From Rhizobium sp. Root483D2 (lineage in GTDB: Bacteria; Pseudomonadota; Alphaproteobacteria; Rhizobiales; Rhizobiaceae): a stretch of 64,000 nucleotides of DNA. A program made the position numbers and the translations under genes. Shown one piece after another: positions 17,841 through 27,502 of this stretch (within the stretch, counting starts at the first letter, position 1; every line of letters starts with the position of its first letter). The notes under the pieces were generated by a model. The model was given only the letters and a program-made list of their open reading frames with translations, was not told the DNA's origin and ran no database searches. The stretch is from contig NZ_LMFB01000005.1 in the NCBI RefSeq assembly GCF_001426685.1, positions 252,773 through 316,772 on the forward strand. Direction: 5' to 3'.

Positions 17841-18245
17841 TCCTACCGTTCTTTTCCAATCATGAGGATAATGCAACGGGATCTTCACCGTATATCGCGC
17901 GCTTCACAGTAGAACTCTCCTCAGAAAGGCCTGTGGCACGTGAAAAATCAAGTGTTCGGTGAAAACGTTCTCCTCCTAACGAATATCTCATCTTCGATCT
18001 TCGCCTGCAACCATTTAATCGCGGTTAATATAGCCGGATAAAAGAGTAATAAGGCAATCCAATCAAAAGACTATCTTCGATTGCTAAAGCGATGAGACGC
18101 CTTCTTCCGATTGCCGATATGCGCCGGCGGCGGAACACAAAGCAATTACCCGATCAGAAAAATCACCTCACTAGGTGACATACTCATTGACTCATCATAC
18201 CAGTTATCTTACACCATCGCAAAACAAACGCGCAGGTGAGGAAAC
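17841..18245. promoter_or_regulatory. Divergent region of HD-GYP gene and apnO operon
   Basis: About 400 bp contain no ORF that I support. The middle is AT-rich (around 17990-18080). The part nearest apnO carries the candidate GntR operator listed separately. No strong hairpin is obvious. Confidence 0.4.
18176..18202. promoter_or_regulatory. Candidate operator before apnO
   Basis: ACTCAT occurs twice here, and the block ends in CATACCAGTT. It shares ATACTCAT and ATACCAGTT with the palindrome at 14148-14166, with 8 extra bases between the two parts. It lies 44 bp before the apnO ATG, suitable for repression by the FadR/NanR-type regulator. Confidence 0.5.
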
Positions 18246-19073
18246 ATGACTTCGATCGCACTCTTCGGTGCTGGCGGCAAAATGGGCTACCGGCTTGCCA
18301 AGAACCTCAAGGGCTCACGCTTCGACGTGCGCCATGTCGAGCTGAGCGACGCCGGCAAGGCACGCCTGCAGGACGACCTCGGCCTCTCCTGCGTCGATGC
18401 CGACACCGCCCTTTCCGGCGCTGAAGTCGTTGTGCTCGCCGTACCGGACACAGCCATCGGCAAGGTTGCCGCCGGTATTGTCGATAAGCTCGCCTCTGGC
18501 ACCATCGTCATCGTCCTCGATGCCGCCGCACCTGCCGCCGGCCATTTGCCGAAGCGTGACGATCTGACCTATTTCGTCACCCATCCCTGCCACCCTCCGA
18601 TCTTCAACGACGAGACCGATCCGGCCGCCAAGCGCGACTTCTTCGGCGGTGTCGCGGCCAAGCAGCATATCGTTTCAGCCCTGATGCAGGGCCCGGAAGA
18701 GCATTTTGCGCTGGGCGAAGAAGTGGCCAAGGTCATCTGGGCGCCCGTCATGCGCTCGCACCGCGTCACCGTCGAGCAGATTGCGCTTCTGGAGCCAGGC
18801 CTCTCGGAGACCGTATGCGCCTCGCTCCTGGTCGTCATGCGCCAGGCCATGGACGAATGCGTTGCCCGCGGCGTGCCGAAGGAAGCTGCCCGCGACTTCC
18901 TGCTCGGGCACATGAACGTGCTCGGCGCCGTCATTTTTGAAGAGACGCCGGGCGTCTTTTCCGATGCCTGCAACAAGGCCATCGAATTCGGCATTCCCGT
19001 CCTGATGAAGGACGACTGGAAAAAAGTCTTCGAACCCGAGGAGATCGCCGAAAGCATCCGGCGCATCACCTGA
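18246..19073 (+). CDS. apnO: D-apionate oxidoisomerase
   Basis: This 275-aa NAD-dependent enzyme of the 6-phosphogluconate dehydrogenase-like group starts with the Rossmann motif ALFGAGGKMGYRLA and has THPCHPPIFNDE and an all-helical C-terminal half. ApnO oxidises D-apionate with a carbon-skeleton shift to 3-oxo-isoapionate. GAGGAAAC precedes the ATG. The length, N-terminal motif and position ahead of a sugar ABC transporter, apsD and apnL all fit. On sequence alone it could only be called a phosphogluconate-dehydrogenase-like protein, so the neighbours carry much of the call. Confidence 0.85.
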   Translation: MTSIALFGAGGKMGYRLAKNLKGSRFDVRHVELSDAGKARLQDDLGLSCVDADTALSGAEVVVLAVPDTAIGKVAAGIVDKLASGTIVIVLDAAAPAAGHLPKRDDLTYFVTHPCHPPIFNDETDPAAKRDFFGGVAAKQHIVSALMQGPEEHFALGEEVAKVIWAPVMRSHRVTVEQIALLEPGLSETVCASLLVVMRQAMDECVARGVPKEAARDFLLGHMNVLGAVIFEETPGVFSDACNKAIEFGIPVLMKDDWKKVFEPEEIAESIRRIT

Positions 19074-19102
19074 TCGACAAGGAGCAAACGCTCCGCACAT
19101 CG

Positions 19103-19127
19103 ACGGCTCCGCCGGGAACGGAGCCGT
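19103..19127 (+). other. Intercistronic hairpin apnO-binding protein gene
   Basis: A 9-bp perfect stem (ACGGCTCCG and its complement) with a 7-nt loop lies between apnO and the binding-protein gene. There is no T-run, so mRNA processing or stability is more likely than termination. Confidence 0.5.
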
Positions 19128-19129
19128 AA

Positions 19130-20095
<966 letters not shown>

Positions 20096-20110
20096 TCCTC
20101 CAAAAGGATG

Positions 20111-20147
20111 CGCACAGGGCGGATGTACTCTGCCCTGTGCGTTTTTT
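20111..20147 (+). terminator. Partial terminator after the binding-protein gene
   Basis: A 10-bp perfect stem (CGCACAGGGC and complement) with an 11-nt loop is followed by six T residues. Its place inside the transporter operon suggests partial termination, which would give more binding protein than membrane components. Confidence 0.8.
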
Positions 20148-20169
20148 GCCATCTGACGGAGTGACATTC

Positions 20170-20826
20170 ATGCCGCATTTCCGGCCCGCCGCCTCAATCC
20201 CGCTTTGCCTTGCGCTGGCCGCCCTTGTGGCGCTGAGTGGCTGCAAGATCATCAAGACACCGACGGCGGAAGAGGCTGCGGAGGCTGCAAGCGGCGGCTT
20301 TAATCCCGCCCGTCAGGTTGCTGGAATTTGGGACAGCAAGGTCATCCCGTTCCTAGAGACGCGCGCCGGCCCGTACCAGGACGTCTCTGCGCTCGCCAAA
20401 TCCGATCTTGATGCCGCAGCCGCAAAATATGGCCATAAGGAAAAAGAGGGCAGCGCGCCCTGGACCTTTGCCGCGAAAGTCTCCGGCACGATCATCAAGG
20501 CCGAAACGACGTCGCGCGCCGGCTATCTCGACACCGATGTCGATGGCGACGGCAAGGCCGATGTCCGCATCCAGATCGGCCCGGTCATCCGGGGTACGGC
20601 GATCCGCGACAGCCTTGATTTCGTCAATTTCAACGAATTCAAGAACCAGATCCAATGGGCCGAATTCGGCAAGGCTTTCAACACCCATGTCAATGGCTTG
20701 ACGCTTGAGAAGCTGCCGCGCGACGGCCTCGAAGGAAAGAAGGTCGAGGCGCTCGGCGCCTATCCGCTGCCCTCCTCCGGCCAGCCGGCGCTGCTGACCC
20801 CCGCCACCATCACGATCGGCGGCTGA
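20170..20826 (+). CDS. DUF2291 family lipoprotein
   Basis: This 218-aa protein has a lipoprotein signal (LALAALVALSGCKI, lipobox cysteine about residue 24) and a DUF2291-type body that includes an acidic loop DTDVDGDGKADVRIQIGP resembling a calcium-binding loop. ACGGAG precedes the ATG, and the gene ends 1 bp before the ATPase start. DUF2291 genes are often found in rhizobial sugar ABC operons, but their role is unknown to me; a tethered accessory to the binding protein or permease is a reasonable guess. Confidence 0.8.
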   Translation: MPHFRPAASIPLCLALAALVALSGCKIIKTPTAEEAAEAASGGFNPARQVAGIWDSKVIPFLETRAGPYQDVSALAKSDLDAAAAKYGHKEKEGSAPWTFAAKVSGTIIKAETTSRAGYLDTDVDGDGKADVRIQIGPVIRGTAIRDSLDFVNFNEFKNQIQWAEFGKAFNTHVNGLTLEKLPRDGLEGKKVEALGAYPLPSSGQPALLTPATITIGG

Positions 20827-20827
20827 C

Positions 20828-22384
20828 ATGGCAGCCGAACCCCACGATACGATCCTGAAGCTTGACGATGTGACCAAGGTCTATTCCGGCATCGTCGCCG
20901 TCAAGCATGCGAGCCTCGAGCTCAAGCGCGGCGCGGTCAATGTGCTCGTCGGCGAAAACGGCGCCGGAAAATCGACGCTGATGCGCATGATCGCCGGCGT
21001 CGAGAAACCGTCGCTCGGACGCATCCTGCTCGAAGGCCAGGAGGTCGAGTTCAACTCGCCCGCCGACGCCCAGAAACACGGCATCGGCATGGTGTTCCAG
21101 GAACTCAACCTGTTCGGCAATCTCTCGGTTGCCGAGAACATTTTCGCCACCCGCGAAATCACCCGCGGCATTCGCGGCATCGACCACAAGGCCCAGGTTC
21201 AAAAGGCCAACCAGTTTCTCGACAAGCTCGATGCCGGGATCAGCGCCGAAACGATGGTCGAGGATCTGCCGATCGGCCAGCAGCAGCTGGTCGAAATTGC
21301 CAAGGCGATCTCGCTCGATACCCGCATCCTCATTCTCGATGAGCCGACATCGGCGCTGTCTGCCGCCGAGGTCGATATCCTCTTCAAGGTCATCGGAGAG
21401 CTAAAGGCGCAGGGCGTCGCCATCGTCTATATCTCGCACCGGCTGGAAGAGCTGATGCGCATTGGCGATTACATCACCGTTCTGCGCGACGGCCAGATCA
21501 CCGGCCAGGCCATGGTCCGCGACATCGACACCAAATGGATCGTGCGTTCGATGATCGGCTCGGATGCCAAGGACTTTGCCAAGTCCCTCGATCACACACT
21601 GGGGGCTGAGGCCTTTCGCGCTGAAGATATCTGCCTGCCGCGCAAGACCGGCGGCTTTGCCGTCGATCACCTGTCGATCTCGGTTCGCGCCGGCGAGGTC
21701 TTGGGCATCTATGGACTTATGGGTGCCGGGCGCAGCGAATTCTTCGAATGCGTCATCGGCCAGCATGCGCATTCGACCGGCAAGATTTTCGTGGGCGGCG
21801 AAGAGATTGTGGCAAAGGACACCTCCACCCGCATCCGCAAGGGTCTGGCTCTCATTCCGGAAGACCGTCAGCGCGAAGGGCTCGTGCAGGTCCTATCGAT
21901 CGCCGCGAACCTGACCTTGGCGAGCCTCGAAAAATTCGTGAAATTCGGCTTTCACATTTCCGGCGAGCGCGAGAATGCGGCCGTCAAGGAGCAGGTCCGC
22001 AATCTCTCGATCAAGGCGCCGAACCCGGATTTCGACGTCACCTCCATGTCCGGCGGTAACCAGCAGAAGGTCGTTATCGGCAAGGCGCTGATGACCAGTC
22101 CGAAGGTTCTGCTGATGGACGAGCCGAGCCGCGGCATCGATGTCGGCGCCAAGGCGGACGTCTTCCGCACCATGCGCAAGCTCGCCGGCGAAGGTCTCGC
22201 CATCCTGTTCTCCACCTCCGATCTCGAAGAGGTCATGGCGCTCTCCGACCGGATCGCCGTCATGAGCAACGGCAAGGTGACGACGATCCTTGACCGGGCC
22301 GATGCCACCGAAGAACTCATCGTCAAGGCTGCGTCCGAGGGACACAAATCGGCCGGCCACACATCGACAAGGGAAATTGCGTGA
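20828..22384 (+). CDS. Sugar ABC transporter ATPase, duplicated (RbsA type)
   Basis: This 518-aa protein has two nucleotide-binding domains. The first has Walker [10 protein letters not shown], a signature region LPIGQQQLVEIAKA and Walker [12 protein letters not shown]. The second has the degenerate Walker A region GLMGAGRSEF, signature MSGGNQQKVVIGKAL and [15 protein letters not shown]. This is the standard CUT2/RbsA layout. It overlaps the permease gene by 4 bp and powers the same importer. Confidence 0.92.
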   Translation: MAAEPHDTILKLDDVTKVYSGIVAVKHASLELKRGAVNVLVGENGAGKSTLMRMIAGVEKPSLGRILLEGQEVEFNSPADAQKHGIGMVFQELNLFGNLSVAENIFATREITRGIRGIDHKAQVQKANQFLDKLDAGISAETMVEDLPIGQQQLVEIAKAISLDTRILILDEPTSALSAAEVDILFKVIGELKAQGVAIVYISHRLEELMRIGDYITVLRDGQITGQAMVRDIDTKWIVRSMIGSDAKDFAKSLDHTLGAEAFRAEDICLPRKTGGFAVDHLSISVRAGEVLGIYGLMGAGRSEFFECVIGQHAHSTGKIFVGGEEIVAKDTSTRIRKGLALIPEDRQREGLVQVLSIAANLTLASLEKFVKFGFHISGERENAAVKEQVRNLSIKAPNPDFDVTSMSGGNQQKVVIGKALMTSPKVLLMDEPSRGIDVGAKADVFRTMRKLAGEGLAILFSTSDLEEVMALSDRIAVMSNGKVTTILDRADATEELIVKAASEGHKSAGHTSTREIA

Positions 22385-23448
22385 TGACGACTGCAACCTC
22401 GACCGAAAAAGTCCCTGCGGCCGATACCGGCTCCATCCTCCTGACGCTGATGAAGGCGAGAACCTTCATCGCGCTGTTTGCCGTCATCGCCTTCTTTTCG
22501 ATTTTCGCGCCGAACTTCCTGTCGACGGCCAATATCATCCTGATGTCGAAGCATGTGGCGCTCAACGCCTTTCTCGCCATGGGCATGACCTTCGTCATCA
22601 TCACCGGCGGCATCGACCTTTCGGTCGGCTCGATCGTCGGTCTCTGCGGCATGGTGGCCGGCGGCCTGATCCTCAACGGCATCGATCTGCAGATCGGCTA
22701 CACGATGTATTTCAACGTCGTCGAAGTCTGCCTGATCACGCTTGTCGTCGGCATTCTCATCGGCGCGGTCAATGGCCTGCTGATCACGAAGCTCAACGTC
22801 GCGCCCTTCATCGCGACGCTCGGCACGCTGTATGTCGCCCGTGGTTTCGCGCTGCTCTCGTCCGACGGCCAGACTTTTCCGAACCTGATCGGCAAGCCTG
22901 AACTGGCAACGACCGGCTTTGGCTTTCTCGGCTCCGGCCGTATCATCGGCCTGCCGGTGTCGATCTGGATCCTCATCGTCGTGGCGCTTGCTGCTGCCTA
23001 TGTCGCCAAATATGTGCCGATCGGCCGCCAGATCTTCGCGGTCGGGGGTAACGAGCGCGCCGCCCGCATGTCCGGCATCCGCGTCGATCGCGTCAAGATG
23101 TTCGTCTACATGTTTTCCGGCTTCTGCGCCGCGATCGTCGGCATCGTCATCTCCTCCGAGCTGATGGCCTCGCATCCGGCAACCGGCAATTCCTTCGAGC
23201 TCAACGCCATTGCCGCAGCCGTTCTCGGCGGCACCTCGATGTCGGGCGGCCGCGGCACGATCGGAGGCACGATCATCGGCGCCTTCGTGATCGGCATCCT
23301 GTCCGACGGCCTGGTGATGATGGGCGTGTCCTCCTTCTGGCAGATGGTCATCAAGGGTATCGTCATCATCGTCGCGGTGGTGGTAGACCAGGCACAGAGA
23401 CGGCTGCAGCAGCAGGTGACGCTGATGCAGCTGGCGAAGAAGGGTTAA
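22381..23448 (+). CDS. Sugar ABC transporter permease (RbsC type)
   Basis: This 355-aa membrane protein of the CUT2 family has eight to ten hydrophobic segments and the family segments [32 protein letters not shown] and [20 protein letters not shown]. Its ATG overlaps the ATPase stop. Together with the binding protein and ATPase it forms the presumed apiose importer. The operon seems to continue past the repeat element at 23471-23603 to apsD. Confidence 0.92.
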   Translation: MMTTATSTEKVPAADTGSILLTLMKARTFIALFAVIAFFSIFAPNFLSTANIILMSKHVALNAFLAMGMTFVIITGGIDLSVGSIVGLCGMVAGGLILNGIDLQIGYTMYFNVVEVCLITLVVGILIGAVNGLLITKLNVAPFIATLGTLYVARGFALLSSDGQTFPNLIGKPELATTGFGFLGSGRIIGLPVSIWILIVVALAAAYVAKYVPIGRQIFAVGGNERAARMSGIRVDRVKMFVYMFSGFCAAIVGIVISSELMASHPATGNSFELNAIAAAVLGGTSMSGGRGTIGGTIIGAFVIGILSDGLVMMGVSSFWQMVIKGIVIIVAVVVDQAQRRLQQQVTLMQLAKKG

Positions 23449-23470
23449 AGGTATCTCCACTCCAGGCGGC

Positions 23471-23603
23471 TTCCCTCTTCTCCCCTGCGGGGAGAAGGTG
23501 GCCCGCAGGGCCGGATGAGGGGGCGGCTGGCTCGGAATGCGCTGACACACCCCCTCATCGCCTCGCATCCGCTCGGCACTTCTCCCCGATGGGGAGAAGG
23601 GGA
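23471..23603. repeat. RIME-like palindromic intergenic repeat
   Basis: The element contains CTTCTCCCC-TGC-GGGGAGAAG (23477-23497), a related palindrome CTTCTCCCC-GAT-GGGGAGAAG (23580-23600), and complementary inner parts (GGATGAGGGGG and CCCCCTCATCG). This is the composition of the repeats scattered between genes in Rhizobium and Agrobacterium (RIME-type mosaic elements). It lies between the permease and apsD and should form a large mRNA hairpin. Confidence 0.8.
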
Positions 23604-23684
23604 AACCACCGCCAGCGGCCATACATACATGTAATCGCCCAATCCGCACACGAATGAGGGTTTTGAGTCTTGAAGGATCACGAT

Positions 23685-24719
23685 ATGCCAGACCTCAAGG
23701 GCGCCCTGATCGGCTGCGGCTTTTTCGCCGTCAACCAGATGCATGGCTGGAGCGACGTCTATGGTGCCGACATCGTTGCCATCTGCGACCGTGATCCGCA
23801 GCGCTTGAAGATTGTCGGCGACCAGTTCGGCATTGCGCGCCGCTATACAGATGCCGGCCAGATGTTTGCCGAAGGCGGATTCGATTTCGTCGATATCGCC
23901 ACGACCGTGAACAGCCACCGTGCGCTGGTCGAGATGGCGGCAGCCCACAAGGTGCCGGCAATCTGCCAGAAACCGTTTGCGCCGACACTTGGCGACGCCA
24001 AGGCGATGGTTGAAGCCTGCACGGCGGCCGGCATTCCGCTGATGATCCATGAAAACTTTCGCTGGCAGACGCCGATCCAGGCTGTGCGCAAGGTCTTGGA
24101 CGCGGGCGCGATCGGAACGCCCTTCTGGGGCCGTTTTTCCTTCCGCTCCGGCTATGATGTCTTTTCCGGCCAGCCTTACCTTGCAGAGGGCAAGCGCTTC
24201 ATCATCGAGGATCTCGGCATCCACACACTGGATATCGCCCGCTATATCCTGGGCGACGTGACGTCTCTGACGGCCCGCACCAAGCGCGTCAACCCGAAGA
24301 TCAACGGCGAGGATGTCGCCACCATCCTGCTCGATCACGAAAACGGCGCGACCTCCATCGTCGATGTCAGCTATGCGACGAAGCAGTCGGTCGAACCCTT
24401 CCCGGAAACGCTGATCGAAATCGACGGGACCGAGGGCTCGATCCGCCTGTCGCAAGGCTACGAATTGCAGGTGACCAATGCGCAAGGCACGGTCAATACC
24501 GACGTCGCGCCCACGCTTCTCTCCTGGGCTTCGCGCCCCTGGCACAATATCCAGGAAAGCGTGTTCGCCATCCAGCAGCATTGGGCCGACAGCCTGAAGG
24601 CGGGAGCGGAAACCTCCACGTCCGGCACGGACAACCTGAAGACCTTTGCGCTTGTCGAGGCCGCCTACGAAAGTGCAGCCTCCAAAGCCACGATCGACAT
24701 CGGAAGCCTGTTGAAATGA
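23685..24719 (+). CDS. apsD: D-apiose dehydrogenase, Gfo/Idh/MocA family
   Basis: This 344-aa oxidoreductase has an N-terminal NAD-binding Rossmann part (LKGALIGCGFFAVNQMHGW), the catalytic CQKPFAPTLGDA segment (family E/Q-K-P motif) and a C-terminal substrate domain with IIEDLGIHTLDIARYILGD. ApsD oxidises D-apiose to apionolactone. AAGGATCACG precedes the ATG at 23685. An in-frame TTG at 23670 is less likely. Its stop overlaps the apnL ATG (ATGA), and the pairing of these two genes with apnO is what distinguishes it from other members of this large family. Confidence 0.87.
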   Translation: MPDLKGALIGCGFFAVNQMHGWSDVYGADIVAICDRDPQRLKIVGDQFGIARRYTDAGQMFAEGGFDFVDIATTVNSHRALVEMAAAHKVPAICQKPFAPTLGDAKAMVEACTAAGIPLMIHENFRWQTPIQAVRKVLDAGAIGTPFWGRFSFRSGYDVFSGQPYLAEGKRFIIEDLGIHTLDIARYILGDVTSLTARTKRVNPKINGEDVATILLDHENGATSIVDVSYATKQSVEPFPETLIEIDGTEGSIRLSQGYELQVTNAQGTVNTDVAPTLLSWASRPWHNIQESVFAIQQHWADSLKAGAETSTSGTDNLKTFALVEAAYESAASKATIDIGSLLK

Positions 24720-26578
24720 AAGATGCAGAAACCGCGTTCAAGCTTTACGGAACCAGGCAGGCCGAGCCTGCGCCCCGTTTGCTAAGAGCCGGAAAACTGA
24801 CGGCGCAACTGGCGGGCGGCAATCTGCGCGCAATCCGCTATGATGGCGTCGAGGTGCTGCGCGCCATCTCCTACCTGGTGCGCGACCGCGACTGGGGCAC
24901 CTATGATCCCACAGTATCAAACCTTGCCGTCACCGAGACGGAGGCGGGGTTCAGCGTCGCCTATAGCGCCCGTTGCCATGGTCCGTATGGCAGCCTTCTC
25001 GATATATCCGCCGCGATCGAAGGCACAGCGGACGGAAGGCTGATTTTCAAGGGCTTGGCGCAATCGGAGACCGGCTTTGAGACCAATCGCTGCGGTTTTT
25101 GCATTCTCCATCCCATCGTCGGCATCGCGGGCACGCCGGTGACCGTCGAGCATGTCGATGGCGCCATCGAAGACACAAAGCTTCCTGACCTGATCGAGCC
25201 GTGGCAGCCGTTCAAGGACATGCGCTCCATCACGCACACCGCCCTTGCCGGCGTCAGCGCCGAATGCCGCATGGAAGGCGACACGTTCGAAATGGAGGAC
25301 CAGCGCAACTGGTCGGATGCGTCCTACAAGACCTATGTCCGCCCGCTCGCCCTGCCCTGGCCCTATATGATCCCGGCAAACGGACCGGTCTCCCAGCAGA
25401 TCACCCTGACGATCACCGACAGCCGAACCGCGTCCGACGTTGCCGCCGCCGCCGCCGAAAATCATGGCATCGTCCATCTTACGCCTGGTACAGCCACCGG
25501 CATCATGCCTGCGATCGGCCTGTTGATCACGCCTGAGGAAGCGAAAGACAGCCTTGCCGCGCTTCAGCAACCGGATGCGCTGAACGTTCAGGAGCTGCTT
25601 TTCCATTTCGACCCGGCAGCCGGTCACGGCCCGTCAGCCTTTACAGATTTCGCCGCGATTTCAGCAATTCACACCGGCACCACGACGCTCGAAATCGCCG
25701 TCCCCTGCCAAAGGGCGCTGGGCGAGGAATTGCAGGAAATCTCTGCCTGGATGCGGGACGCGGGTTTCGGCCCTGACGCCATCATGGTCTGCCCCTCGGT
25801 TGACCGGCAATCGACACCGCCCGGCAGCGCATGGCCGGACTGCCCGCCGCTTGCGGACGTTTACGCGGCGGCCCTGAACGCGTTTCCCGGCATCCGCCTC
25901 GGCGGCGGCATGCTGTCCTATTTTACCGAACTCAACCGCAAGCGCGTGCCGGGCGAAAACCTCGCCTTCATCAGCCATTGCACCAACCCGATCGTCCATG
26001 CCGCCGACGATATCAGCGTGATGCAGACGCTCGAGGCCCTGCCCTTCATCACGAAATCCGTCCGCGCCATCTATGGCGGCAAACCCTACCGGATCGGCCC
26101 CTCTACCATCCCCATGCGCCAGAACCCCTATGGCAGCCGCACGATGGACAATCCGGATGGTGGCCGCATACCTATGGCCAACCGGGAGCCGCGCCATAAC
26201 GGCCAATTCGCCGCAGCCTTTGCCGCAGGCTATGTCACCTCAGTCCTGGATGCCGGTCTCGAAACCCTGACCTTGTGCGCACTCACCGGCCCGTTCGGAC
26301 TTTATGCCGGCAAGCATGAGCCGGTCGAAGACGGCGGCAAACGCCCGCTCTTCGCCGTCGTCAAAGGGCTTTCGGACATTGCCGGAAATTCCTGGCAGGC
26401 GGTCACGTCCTCCGCGCCGGACAAGGTCTTGGCATTTACGGTGGAGACAGCGGACGGCCGTCTTGCCTGGATCGCCAATCTCACGGCGCAGGAACAGTCG
26501 ATCGACACCACGAAACTCGGCTTGAGTTCCCAACCGGTGCAGCTTGCTCCGTTTGAAGCGTACTGCCTCTCCGTTTGA
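24716..26578 (+). CDS. apnL: D-apionate lactonase
   Basis: This 620-aa protein matches the length and N-terminal pattern I associate with ApnL (LTAQLAGGNLRAIRYDGVEVLRAI, then WGTYDP, then RCGFCILHPI). It opens D-apionolactone to D-apionate. There is no signal peptide, so it should be cytoplasmic. It overlaps apsD by 4 bp. It belongs to no widely known hydrolase fold that I can point to by motif; the call rests on family recognition and the apiose context. Confidence 0.83.
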   Translation: MKDAETAFKLYGTRQAEPAPRLLRAGKLTAQLAGGNLRAIRYDGVEVLRAISYLVRDRDWGTYDPTVSNLAVTETEAGFSVAYSARCHGPYGSLLDISAAIEGTADGRLIFKGLAQSETGFETNRCGFCILHPIVGIAGTPVTVEHVDGAIEDTKLPDLIEPWQPFKDMRSITHTALAGVSAECRMEGDTFEMEDQRNWSDASYKTYVRPLALPWPYMIPANGPVSQQITLTITDSRTASDVAAAAAENHGIVHLTPGTATGIMPAIGLLITPEEAKDSLAALQQPDALNVQELLFHFDPAAGHGPSAFTDFAAISAIHTGTTTLEIAVPCQRALGEELQEISAWMRDAGFGPDAIMVCPSVDRQSTPPGSAWPDCPPLADVYAAALNAFPGIRLGGGMLSYFTELNRKRVPGENLAFISHCTNPIVHAADDISVMQTLEALPFITKSVRAIYGGKPYRIGPSTIPMRQNPYGSRTMDNPDGGRIPMANREPRHNGQFAAAFAAGYVTSVLDAGLETLTLCALTGPFGLYAGKHEPVEDGGKRPLFAVVKGLSDIAGNSWQAVTSSAPDKVLAFTVETADGRLAWIANLTAQEQSIDTTKLGLSSQPVQLAPFEAYCLSV

Positions 26579-26639
26579 ACAACAAAAAAGCAAAAGGACG
26601 GCGGCACGCAGCAGTGAGGTGCGGTGAGGCGGCAACTGC

Positions 26640-27431
26640 TTACGCCAGCGACTGCAGGAATGCTTCCAGCTCCGCAGGCTCGATGCCGACCAGATGCGAT
26701 TTGGCGGGATAGGCGCCGGATTTGACATCGGCCACAAATTCGCCGAATGCGGCAATGCGCTCCTGTTGCAGCCGGTCATATTCGACGGCGAAGTTCCGAT
26801 AGATCTTGGCGTGGCGCGGAACATGGCCTTTGGTGGCGCCGAGCACATCGTCTGCAAACAGATATTGCGCGTCACAGCCTGTGCCCGCTCCCATGGACAG
26901 CATCAGCATGGAGGTGCGTTCGCTGATCGCGGCTGCGACTTCGCCCGGAACGACCTCGATCTCGGCGGCAAATGCGCCGGCGTCTTCGAGCGCTCTTGTC
27001 TGCCGCCAGATTTCAAGTGCGCTGACCGACGTCTTGCCGACCGCGCGGAAACCGCCGGTCCAGGTGGCTTTTGAGGGAATGAGCCCGACATGGCCGCAAA
27101 CCGGGATGCCTTCTTCGCGCATACGGCGGACGGTCGAGAGACCGGCGGCGCAATAGACCGCATCACCACCTGCTTTCAAGGCCTGGAAAGCAGCACGGAT
27201 ATACTCGTCCGCCGTGACAAGATCGCCATATTCGAGGCCGGGAAAGGCAAAGACGGAGGGTGCCGCCTCGCGGAAGGCCGGGCTCAGAAGCGATGGCGGC
27301 ACGGACACGAGATCGACCCCTGCCCGTTCGGCGGCCTCCGCCTCCTCCAGTGTCTCGACGCGCAGCATGCTCAGCTGACGTTTTCCCTTCATCGACAGAA
27401 GGTCGGCGACGGTTGGCCGGTGATGTCTCAT
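26640..27431 (-). CDS. Divergent PanB-like (ketopantoate hydroxymethyltransferase family) protein
   Basis: This 263-aa protein is clearly related to PanB in its second half (VCGHVGLIPSKATWTGGF, EIEVVPGEVAAAI, SMGAGTGCDAQYLFADDVLG, GHVPRHAKIY). In a by-eye ungapped alignment with E. coli PanB the three magnesium ligands are absent (Asp45 becomes P46, Asp84 becomes G65, Glu114 becomes A95) and Lys112 becomes Y93; the catalytic Glu181 is kept. It is therefore unlikely to make ketopantoate. CGGAG precedes the ATG. It is the last gene of the mocDEF-like unit, so a role in one-carbon or rhizopine metabolism is possible. Confidence 0.75.
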   Translation of the reverse strand: MRHHRPTVADLLSMKGKRQLSMLRVETLEEAEAAERAGVDLVSVPPSLLSPAFREAAPSVFAFPGLEYGDLVTADEYIRAAFQALKAGGDAVYCAAGLSTVRRMREEGIPVCGHVGLIPSKATWTGGFRAVGKTSVSALEIWRQTRALEDAGAFAAEIEVVPGEVAAAISERTSMLMLSMGAGTGCDAQYLFADDVLGATKGHVPRHAKIYRNFAVEYDRLQQERIAAFGEFVADVKSGAYPAKSHLVGIEPAELEAFLQSLA

Positions 27432-27502
27432 GGCATAATTCTCCGTTGCCGCGAGCGGCGAAGGAGCCGCTGCGGTTGGTTCGCTGTTTGGTCCTGCGGC
27501 CT

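Noticed and set aside
23471-23603. Paired palindromes considered as ends of an insertion sequence
   Set aside because: There is no transposase, no flanking target duplication was found by eye, and the composition matches a non-coding rhizobial intergenic repeat.
21952-23649. A 565-codon minus-strand frame opposite the ABC ATPase and permease genes
   Set aside because: It overlaps well-supported transporter genes and the repeat element and shows low-complexity Asp/His/Arg-rich sequence without a recognisable fold.
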